Source: Candidatus Sungiibacteriota bacterium (GTDB lineage Bacteria > Patescibacteriota > Minisyncoccia > Sungbacterales > HO2-52-23). From it: 37,052 nucleotides of DNA. Shown here piece after piece: positions 8,253 through 14,002 of this stretch. The notes under the pieces are model-generated. The model did no database searches and was not told the origin of the DNA. It worked only from the letters and a program-made list of their open reading frames with translations. The stretch spans positions 1 through 37,052 of the forward strand of contig JACQRW010000013.1 in assembly GCA_016206285.1 (NCBI GenBank). Direction: 5' to 3'. Position 1 is the stretch's first letter. Every line of letters starts with the position of its first letter. The translations under genes and the position numbers were made by a program.

Positions 8253-8522
8253 ATGGTGACTGGCAAATTGAGCAGAGAAGATGCAAGAAAATATTTGGAG
8301 GATACTCTCGACGCCGGTGGATATACTGGCGAGCTCCGAGAGGGCGTGAAAAATCTTATTCAACATGGCGAGTGTCAAGAATTTTATCAGGGTGTCGCGA
8401 CTGGAATCAACATACTGGGACAGGCATTCCAGCGTGTGGACGGAAACCCTGAAGCTTTTCTTTATATTCTTGCCGCACTCCTACGAAGGACGTGCGAGCT
8501 TTGGTTAGACAATAGTAAATAA
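8253..8522 (+). CDS. Hypothetical 89-aa helical protein
   Basis: Family not recognised. The track uses a TTG at 8247, but AAGGAGG (8239-8245) stands 7 nt before the ATG at 8253, so that is the start (MVTGKLSRED). The protein is soluble and mostly helical, with no signal peptide. It is a complete single-gene unit: promoter at 8175-8203, strong ribosome site, and hairpin terminator at 8530-8557. This points to a real, well expressed gene. Confidence 0.75.
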   Translation: MVTGKLSREDARKYLEDTLDAGGYTGELREGVKNLIQHGECQEFYQGVATGINILGQAFQRVDGNPEAFLYILAALLRRTCELWLDNSK

Positions 8523-8529
8523 TAAAAGT

Positions 8530-8557
8530 CCCCCTGAATGCGTGAGTGTTCAGGGGG
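8530..8557. terminator. Bidirectional intrinsic terminator
   Basis: A perfect 9-bp stem, CCCCCTGAA with TTCAGGGGG, and a 10-nt loop lies between converging genes. On the minus strand it is followed by ACTTTTATT; on the plus strand by CAAAACATTTT. Confidence 0.8.
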
Positions 8558-8581
8558 CAAAACATTTTCATCCACCGTATC

Positions 8582-10156
8582 TTATTTTTTCCTCAACACC
8601 TGCCCGGCTCGTTCGCCGGTCAGCGCGCCTTCGCGGAGAGCGAGTTTGCCGTTGACGATAACGGTGCTGAGGCCGACGGGGTAAGCGAAAGGATCGCGGT
8701 AGGTTGCCTGGTCTTTGAAAGTTTTAGGGTCAAAGATGACGATATCGGCATAGTTTCCGACTTTGAGCATGCCGCGTTTTTCAATGCCAAACTTCATGGC
8801 CGGACCCGAAGTGATCTTTTGGATCGCGATTTCTGGCTTGAGTTTTTGTGAATCAGTAACAAAACGGTGCCAGAAATGCGGAAATGCGCCGAACGAACGG
8901 GGGTGTTCCAGATCTCCGCTTGTACGCGCATCCAGGGAAGAAGTCTGTCCGTCCGAGGCAACCAGAGCGTGAGAATCCATTATGGCGGCAGTGACATTTT
9001 TTCCGGAAATCGTGCGTCCGATGATGGATGCCCGGCCTTCAGTGGCGCGTACGGTATTAATAAGCGTCTCTTCCGGAGAAACTCCGGCCTCTGCGGCAAG
9101 CTCGGCAATAGTCCGGCCCACGATCCCCTTTATTTTTGAAGACCGAATGGCTATGCGGTCATAATGAAGCGTATAGCTTTTCAGCTCCTCCACGATTTTG
9201 TTGCGCATAACCGGGTCATCAATATTTTTAAACAATGCTGCAAGTCCGCCTGCGCGCGACCATGACGGCAGGAGCATGTACAGAAGTGATCCGGTGGTCG
9301 CATAGGGCGAAACATCGAAATTAATATCCGCGCCTGATTCGTTTGCATGAGTAATCAGATCCAGTGCGGTTTTAAAAGAATGCCAAGACTTTCTCCCCAC
9401 CGCCTTCATGTGGCTGATCTGCACTGAAACTCCGGTTTCCCGGGCAATACGCACAACCTCGTTTACGCTTCCCAAAAGCCCCACGCCTTCGGAGCGCATA
9501 TGTATTTTTAATGTTGCTTTTGTCCCGGCCAAAATTTTTGCGATGTCTATGATTTCTTCCGTGGTGGAGATACGCTCATGGCCGTAGGAAAGGCCGAACG
9601 ACAATCCGAAACTCCCCTGCTCCATGCTCTCAGTGATCAAGTAGCGCATTGTTTCCCGCTCATCATAGGTAAGCTGCCTGATCTCATCGTCAATCAGGCC
9701 CCGGCGCAAAGTGCCGTAGCCAACCGAGCTTCCAAAATTCACCGCCAAGCGGAGCTTTGCGATTTGCTGCAAAAATTCCTCAAATGTTGTCCAGTTTACG
9801 TTGATCTCCGATGGATCAGCCCATTTGCGGATTGCCTGCAGCGCTTCATGCGATGCCAGAGGCGCCAACGAAGCTCCGCAGTTCCCTCCAAGTACGGTGG
9901 TAACGCCCTGTGAGACAAACGAATCAAATCCCGGATTTTTAAAAAGAGTCAGGTGGGTATCCGAATGATTGGTTACGTCAATAAACCCCGGGGTTACCAA
10001 TGCGTCAAGCGCATTGATCTTGAGCGCCGCATCCGGTGCTCCGAGTTTTCCGATTGCGGCAATCTTGCCGTCTTTCACGCCAATATCTCCTACCTCGGGC
10101 TCGCGTCCGGTTCCGTCAAGAATGGTGCCTGATGTGATTAAAATGTCGTAGGTCAT
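8582..10156 (-). CDS. N-acyl-D-amino-acid deacylase-like amidohydrolase
   Basis: A metal-dependent hydrolase of the amidohydrolase superfamily closest to D-aminoacylases, which release D-amino acids from N-acyl forms. The chosen start is the ATG giving MTYDILITSGTI (524 aa); the track's TTG at 10192 overlaps lemA. The small beta domain (about 1-55 and the C-terminus) wraps a TIM barrel. Conserved pieces: TPGFIDVTNHSDTH, GVTTVLGGNCGASLAPL (Cys metal ligand), KIHMRSEG, QISHMKAVG and ALVASDGQT (catalytic Asp). The usual HxH after PGFID reads TNH, so the first His is missing, while the Cys/His/His tight-site ligands remain. Substrate is unknown; peptidoglycan-derived D-amino acids are a reasonable guess. 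It follows lemA on the same strand. Confidence 0.8.
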   Translation of the reverse strand: MTYDILITSGTILDGTGREPEVGDIGVKDGKIAAIGKLGAPDAALKINALDALVTPGFIDVTNHSDTHLTLFKNPGFDSFVSQGVTTVLGGNCGASLAPLASHEALQAIRKWADPSEINVNWTTFEEFLQQIAKLRLAVNFGSSVGYGTLRRGLIDDEIRQLTYDERETMRYLITESMEQGSFGLSFGLSYGHERISTTEEIIDIAKILAGTKATLKIHMRSEGVGLLGSVNEVVRIARETGVSVQISHMKAVGRKSWHSFKTALDLITHANESGADINFDVSPYATTGSLLYMLLPSWSRAGGLAALFKNIDDPVMRNKIVEELKSYTLHYDRIAIRSSKIKGIVGRTIAELAAEAGVSPEETLINTVRATEGRASIIGRTISGKNVTAAIMDSHALVASDGQTSSLDARTSGDLEHPRSFGAFPHFWHRFVTDSQKLKPEIAIQKITSGPAMKFGIEKRGMLKVGNYADIVIFDPKTFKDQATYRDPFAYPVGLSTVIVNGKLALREGALTGERAGQVLRKK

Positions 10157-10181
10157 GGTTACTATGTTGTCTAACTTTACG

Positions 10182-10748
10182 TTAGAAAGCAACCTTCACT
10201 GGCTGTTGTGCGATATCATTATCAGCAAGGTCAAACAGATCCTTTTTTGCAAAGCCAAACATGTTTGCAATTATGTTTGAAGGAAAGGACTCAGTCGCGA
10301 TATTGTAGTCGCGGACATTGCCGTTGTAAAATCTGCGGGCAGCCTGGATTTTGTTTTCCGTATCGGCAAGCTCGCGTTGCAAGTCAAGAAAATTCACGTT
10401 CGCTTTCAAATCCGGGTAATTTTCCGAAACGGCAAAAAGAGTTTTGAGGGTACTAGTCAGGGCGTTTTCCGCCTGTGCGTGCTGTTCCGGTGTTTGGGCA
10501 CCCATGGCCTGGGTACGCGCCTGCGTCACGCTGTCCAGTGTTTCGCGCTCATGCGTAGCATACCCCTTGACGGTCTCGATAATATTAGGAATGAGATCAT
10601 ACCTCCGCTTCAATTGCACCTCAATGTCCGACCATGCTTCTGCGATCCTATTTTTGCCGCTTACAAAGCGGTTGTACGCGAATATAAACCAGATTACCAA
10701 AAGTCCGATTATCACAAGAAATATATAAAGTAGTGGAAAAGTATTCAT
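10182..10748 (-). CDS. lemA: LemA family membrane protein
   Basis: A 188-aa LemA protein with one N-terminal transmembrane helix (about 4-24) and a long helical domain. Diagnostic motifs: NRFVSGKNRIAEAWSDIEVQ, LKRRYDLIPNIIETVKGYA and ARRFYNGNVRDYN. The start at 10748 (MNTFPLLY) is preferred to the track start six codons upstream because it begins the hydrophobic helix directly. LemA is often encoded beside HtpX and may act in membrane quality control; here htpX lies 15 kb away. The molecular function is unknown in the family. Confidence 0.9.
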   Translation of the reverse strand: MNTFPLLYIFLVIIGLLVIWFIFAYNRFVSGKNRIAEAWSDIEVQLKRRYDLIPNIIETVKGYATHERETLDSVTQARTQAMGAQTPEQHAQAENALTSTLKTLFAVSENYPDLKANVNFLDLQRELADTENKIQAARRFYNGNVRDYNIATESFPSNIIANMFGFAKKDLFDLADNDIAQQPVKVAF

Positions 10749-10782
10749 AAGTCCATGATACAACAAAAGACTACTATTGCAA

Positions 10783-10810
10783 CCCCGTTAGGGGTTTACC
10801 TCTAACTGGG
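10783..10810. repeat. CCCCGTTAG palindromic hairpin, short form
   Basis: CCCCGTTAGGGG and CCTCTAACTGGG pair with two mismatches around TTTA. The CCCCGTTAG end matches the 13-bp terminal repeat of the 80-bp element in the AAA+ gene at 14031-14110, so it is probably a reduced member of the same family. Confidence 0.7.
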
Positions 10811-10818
10811 CAGTCCAT

Positions 10819-10870
10819 ATTTTATCTTGATAAAAATAAGAGGATCGTCAGGAAATGAGCAAGATAAAAT
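10819..10870. repeat. 11-bp inverted repeat with 30-bp spacer
   Basis: ATTTTATCTTG (10819-10829) and its exact complement CAAGATAAAAT (10860-10870). It lies in the 148-bp gap between lemA and the next gene. Role unknown; it has no T tract. Confidence 0.6.
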
Positions 10871-10899
10871 CCCGCTTGTCTTAATGCAGGTTTTTCTGT

Positions 10900-10905
10900 T
10901 AGTAT
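10900..10905 (+). promoter_or_regulatory. Possible -10 of the 112-aa gene
   Basis: TAGTAT with a TTGTCT about 18 nt upstream, 9 nt before the ATG. It would give an almost leaderless mRNA; no ribosome binding site is present. Confidence 0.35.
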
Positions 10906-10914
10906 GGCATCATT

Positions 10915-11253
10915 ATGCGCCTGACGCCCGATAAAAAGCTGCATTCGCGCGAGCATGTGCTTGCTGAGGACCTTTCGATGGCGCTTGGCGAGCCAAAGCG
11001 TTTTGCCGCATATCTGGGGCTTGCAATGCGCTATCACGAATCCGATCTTCGCGCGCTTAGCCGTTATGTGCTTGAAAAAAAGGACCTGCCCGCGGAGGCA
11101 CGCGGCAAATATTTTTTCGGCTCGCTGAAGGGACTGATCAAAAAACCAACGACAAAGAAAACCATCGCCAAATCAGCCAAGAAAAAAAACCGTAAGATCA
11201 GCCGAACGGCAAAAATAAAAAAGAAAAAGGTAAAATATAGGGCGTACCATTAG
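10915..11253 (+). CDS. Hypothetical protein with lysine-rich tail
   Basis: Family not named by me. A 112-aa protein in two parts: a helical N-terminal domain (about 1-75, with LGEPKRFAAYLGLAMRYHE) and a very basic C-terminal tail (about 76-112, KKTIAKSAKKKNRKI and so on). Such lysine/alanine/serine tails are typical of proteins that touch DNA or RNA, like histone H1-type tails, so nucleic-acid binding is an inference. The gene ends directly against a 104-bp inverted-repeat element. It may be cotranscribed with def, 116 nt downstream, but the element intervenes. Confidence 0.75.
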   Translation: MRLTPDKKLHSREHVLAEDLSMALGEPKRFAAYLGLAMRYHESDLRALSRYVLEKKDLPAEARGKYFFGSLKGLIKKPTTKKTIAKSAKKKNRKISRTAKIKKKKVKYRAYH

Positions 11254-11254
11254 A

Positions 11255-11358
11255 ACTTACGCGATTGACTCCTTCCTGTCATTCCCGCGCAGGCGGGAAT
11301 CCAGATTCAGGGATCCTGGATCCCCGATCAAGTCGGGGATGACACCAAATGCGTAAGT
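11255..11358. repeat. 104-bp MITE-like inverted-repeat element before def
   Basis: Outer arms ACTTACGC and GCGTAAGT enclose a second pair, TGTCATTCCCG and CGGGGATGACA (one mismatch). Inside are two hairpins, TTCCCGC/GCGGGAA and TCCCCGA/TCGGGGA. The layout resembles a REP/BIME or miniature transposable element. It begins 1 bp after one stop codon and ends 11 bp before the def ATG, so it would form the untranslated region before def. Confidence 0.75.
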
Positions 11359-11369
11359 CGTAACTAACC

Positions 11370-11960
11370 ATGGCGAACAAAGTCGAACCAAAAACAATGG
11401 AGATTGTGAAAGAACCGGAAAAGGTTCTCCGTAAAAAAGCGGCTGACGTGCCGGTTGCGGATATTGTAAGTCCGCGCATCCGCGGGTTGATTGCGGCCAT
11501 GAAAGAGACATTGAGCCATACGCCGGATGGCGTGGGTTTGGCGGCTCCGCAGGTTGGCGAGTCGCTGCGGATTTTTATTGTCTCGGAAGAGGCCGAGGAA
11601 ATTGATCGTGCGGAAAAAGATGGCTGGAAGCGGCGCAAAGAGGAGAGCCCGGGGAAAAAAGAAAACGAGCCGTACGAGAAGCGCGCGTGGAAGTATTATG
11701 TCTTCATAAATCCGGTCGTGAAAAAGATTTCGCGCAAGATGCTGGAAGATGCTGAGGGCTGCCTTTCGGTGCCGAAAAAGTACGGTATAGTCATGCGCCA
11801 CGAAAAAATCACGGTTGAGGCATATGACGAACATGGAAAAAAAATCACCCGAGGCAGCTCTCGCTTTTTTGCCCGGGTGATGCAGCACGAACTCGATCAC
11901 TTGGAGGGGACATTATTTATAGATAAAATGAAGTCGGAGATCAAGTCCGGTGATCATTAG
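11370..11960 (+). CDS. def: Peptide deformylase
   Basis: Removes the formyl group from the N-terminal methionine of new proteins. All three metal-site motifs are intact: GVGLAAPQVG (about 52-61), EGCLSVP (Cys ligand, about 129-135) and QHELDHLEG (about 172-180). At 196 aa it is somewhat longer than the E. coli enzyme because of a charged insertion of about 30 residues (EEAEEIDRAEKDGWKRRKEE and on) between motifs 1 and 2. The ATG at 11370 gives a normal N-terminus but has no Shine-Dalgarno sequence. It works with fmt, encoded 310 bp downstream on the same strand, with a small opposite gene between. Its last 4 bp overlap that gene. Confidence 0.94.
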   Translation: MANKVEPKTMEIVKEPEKVLRKKAADVPVADIVSPRIRGLIAAMKETLSHTPDGVGLAAPQVGESLRIFIVSEEAEEIDRAEKDGWKRRKEESPGKKENEPYEKRAWKYYVFINPVVKKISRKMLEDAEGCLSVPKKYGIVMRHEKITVEAYDEHGKKITRGSSRFFARVMQHELDHLEGTLFIDKMKSEIKSGDH

Positions 11961-12178
11961 TCATCAAAATCCCGGCATGGATATGCTCGAGTATTGGTGT
12001 GTTCACGAGGCGAAGTATTCCCATCGCGAAAGATTTCTTTCACCTCCGGATGTTCTCTCGTTATCCGATCTATCTCTTCTATACATTTTTCAATCTCTTG
12101 GCGGTTTCCGTGCATCTTTCCCTGCTCGAATGCTTCCTTTATCTCTCGTGCGCGCACTTGGGCTTCTTCCAAAGTCAT
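11957..12178 (-). CDS. Hypothetical 73-aa helical protein
   Basis: Not recognised. It lies between def and fmt on the opposite strand, with GGGGAG 6 nt before the ATG. The sequence is charged and mostly helical (EAQVRAREIKEAFEQGKMHG) with a disordered C-terminus (NTSPREHTNT). The 3' end overlaps the def stop by 4 bp. The clear ribosome site and the way it exactly fills the gap between its neighbours support it as a gene. Confidence 0.6.
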   Translation of the reverse strand: MTLEEAQVRAREIKEAFEQGKMHGNRQEIEKCIEEIDRITREHPEVKEIFRDGNTSPREHTNTRAYPCRDFDD

Positions 12179-12270
12179 GATCGTCTCCCCTTTCTTCCGA
12201 TGTATTCAAAACAAAGAGCTGCCTTTTCTTCAGTCTTGCATCTTGAGAGTTTTTGTCAACACGCAACATC

Positions 12271-13221
12271 ATGAATCACAAGATTTCAATCCTTTTCTTC
12301 GGCACTCCCGGATTCGCGCTTCCGGCGCTTGAGGCGTTGATCGCAGAAAAGTACAACCTTATCGGCGTGGTCACCAACTCTGACGAGCCGGTTGGGAGAA
12401 AAAAAATACTCACTCCCCCGCCCGTAAAGGTGCTGGCTGAAAAATATAACATTCCGGTGTTCCAGCCGGAGCGTTTAGAAATTCAAAATTTTAAGTTCAA
12501 AATTTCACAGGTTGATCTTGCGGTTGTTGCTGCATATGGCAAGATCATACCTAAATCCATTCTCGAAATTCCAAAATTCGGCACGCTCAACATTCACCCC
12601 TCGCTGCTTCCGCGCTGGCGTGGCGCGTCTCCAATCCAGTCTGCAATCCTTGCCGGAGACGTTGATACCGGAGTCACTATCATGCAGCTTGACGAGAAAA
12701 TGGATCACGGCCCCGTTGTGGCGCAGCAGACCACGCCGATTGGCGATCGGAAAGCCGTCTATCCGCAACTCCACGACGAACTTGCCGCGATAGGCGCAAA
12801 ACTCTTGATTGAAACTATACCCGATTATCTTTCTGGCGCAATCATGCCGATTCCGCAAGATGAGAGCAAAGCGACATACTGCAATCCGCTCAAAAAAGAC
12901 GATGGCCGCATAGACTGGAAAAAGCCCGCAGAAGAAATAGAGCGCATGGTACGCGCATACAATCCGTGGCCAAGTACGTGGACTACATGGTCTGATAATG
13001 GCAGTACATTGCGGATTCGCATTGAGCAGGCAGACCTGACACTTGATGAACCGCTTGCCGGCTCTCCCGGCCTCGTATGGAAAAAAGAAGAAGCTCTGCT
13101 CGTACAAACGGGCAAGGGCAGTATTGAGATCAAACGGCTGACACTCGAAGGGAAAAAGACCATAAGCGGAGCAGAACTGCTCCACGGCTACCCGCAATTG
13201 ATCGGAGCAACACTGCTGTGA
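12271..13221 (+). CDS. fmt: Methionyl-tRNA formyltransferase
   Basis: Formylates initiator Met-tRNA using 10-formyl-tetrahydrofolate; the partner of def. The start at 12271 (MNHKISILFFGTPGFALPAL) is preferred to the track start six codons upstream because it fits the family N-terminus. The catalytic loop LNIHPSLLPRWRGASPIQ (Asn-His..Asp system) and DTGVTIMQLDEKMDHGP are present, and a C-terminal OB-fold-like domain follows (about 205-316). At 316 aa it is full length. The segment EIQNFKFKI is encoded by a duplicated A/T motif. It ends with TGA, showing that TGA is a stop here. Confidence 0.95.
   Translation: MNHKISILFFGTPGFALPALEALIAEKYNLIGVVTNSDEPVGRKKILTPPPVKVLAEKYNIPVFQPERLEIQNFKFKISQVDLAVVAAYGKIIPKSILEIPKFGTLNIHPSLLPRWRGASPIQSAILAGDVDTGVTIMQLDEKMDHGPVVAQQTTPIGDRKAVYPQLHDELAAIGAKLLIETIPDYLSGAIMPIPQDESKATYCNPLKKDDGRIDWKKPAEEIERMVRAYNPWPSTWTTWSDNGSTLRIRIEQADLTLDEPLAGSPGLVWKKEEALLVQTGKGSIEIKRLTLEGKKTISGAELLHGYPQLIGATLL
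12482..12505 (+). repeat. TTCAAAATTT direct repeat inside fmt
   Basis: Two copies of TTCAAAATTT spaced 14 bp apart encode IQNFKFKI. They resemble the GAAAATT repeat in gltX and may be the same kind of insertion. Confidence 0.5.
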
Positions 13222-13282
13222 GATTTACTAAAGTAAAAGCCGATCGGTTTATACTTAAGCAGTTGATTCCTTAAAAGTTCTT

Positions 13283-13540
13283 TTATTCGGCCTCGTCTTT
13301 TTGAAACAAGTGGTTCAGGTACATGGTGCAGGCCACGACCACGAGCGTGATCAGAATGGCATAAATGATTTTTGCGGAAATCGTATTTTCCTTGAGCGGA
13401 AACATGTATTCAATCAGCGCTTTGACGGCATCGTTCCATGCCAAACCGGCGACAAGTCCGAATGCCGCGATCACATAGCCGAGCGTGCGCTCGCGCACTT
13501 CCTGCCGCAGCTTCTCGAGTTTTGTTCCCTTGCTCTTCAT
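13283..13540 (-). CDS. DUF5654-type small membrane protein
   Basis: An 85-aa protein with a basic helical N-terminus (KLEKLRQEVRERTLGY), then two hydrophobic helices (about 22-42, with AAFGLVAGLAWNDAVKALIE, and 55-77) and a charged tail. The TLGY...GLAWNDA pattern matches what I recall of DUF5654, a family of unknown function in CPR bacteria and archaea; this match is from memory. It converges on fmt. Its start is 63 bp from the divergent gene at 13604. Confidence 0.65.
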   Translation of the reverse strand: MKSKGTKLEKLRQEVRERTLGYVIAAFGLVAGLAWNDAVKALIEYMFPLKENTISAKIIYAILITLVVVACTMYLNHLFQKDEAE

Positions 13541-13591
13541 GGCGTTATTATATCAGATACGCACATGATGTTCAAATTTTGCGCAGTGCGT

Positions 13592-13597
13592 TATACT
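13592..13597 (+). promoter_or_regulatory. -10 box 6 nt before the ATG of the membrane gene
   Basis: TATACT followed by 6 nt and ATG, the same arrangement as murD. It predicts a leaderless mRNA for the two-gene unit with the AAA+ protein. A TTCAAA lies 15 nt upstream as a weak -35. Confidence 0.45.
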
Positions 13598-13603
13598 GGG
13601 TAT

Positions 13604-13996
13604 ATGGATGCAACACTGCTGATCGGAGAATATGTTATCTGGCACTATGGGAAAGGCGTGCGGGATTTTTTTGCAGTTTGGGGCAATCTGCTCTGGTTTG
13701 GGTATCATTTTTTCTCCATCAGGCTGCTGGCGCGCACTCTTTTTGCGCCATACAAGCGCTTTCACCAGCAGTACGACTGGAAAAATCTCGATCTTGGCAC
13801 ACTTGGCCAGGATATGTTGCTTAACCTGTTTATGCGTTTTCTCGGCACGGTGCTGCGGCTGTGCGTTATTATCGCAGGTATCGCATATGAAGTTACGATG
13901 GCGATCGCAGGTGCATGTATATTTGTAATCTGGCTGTTGCTCCCGGTTATTATTCCTCTTCTTGGCATTTTGGGAGCAGTGTTGCTCCTGAGCTGA
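13604..13996 (+). CDS. Hypothetical membrane protein, partner of the AAA+ gene
   Basis: Not recognised. The track starts at 13301, but the stretch before 13604 overlaps the DUF5654 gene and has no family-like features. The ATG at 13604 follows a TATACT -10 by 6 nt. The 130-aa product has an aromatic N-terminal part (VWGNLLWFGYHFF, about 25-37) and a strongly hydrophobic C-terminal half with two or three helices (about 80-130). It ends 6 nt before the AAA+ ATG, so the two are almost certainly cotranscribed and may form one membrane complex. Confidence 0.7.
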   Translation: MDATLLIGEYVIWHYGKGVRDFFAVWGNLLWFGYHFFSIRLLARTLFAPYKRFHQQYDWKNLDLGTLGQDMLLNLFMRFLGTVLRLCVIIAGIAYEVTMAIAGACIFVIWLLLPVIIPLLGILGAVLLLS

Positions 13997-14002
13997 TTTT
14001 TT

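Noticed and set aside
13238-13255. AAGCCGATCGGTTT dyad and TATACT after fmt
   Set aside because: Short stem without a T tract; the -10-like box has no following plus-strand gene.
13301-13603. Upstream part of the 231-aa plus-strand ORF
   Set aside because: It runs antisense through the DUF5654 gene. The membrane protein starts at 13604 behind its own -10 box.
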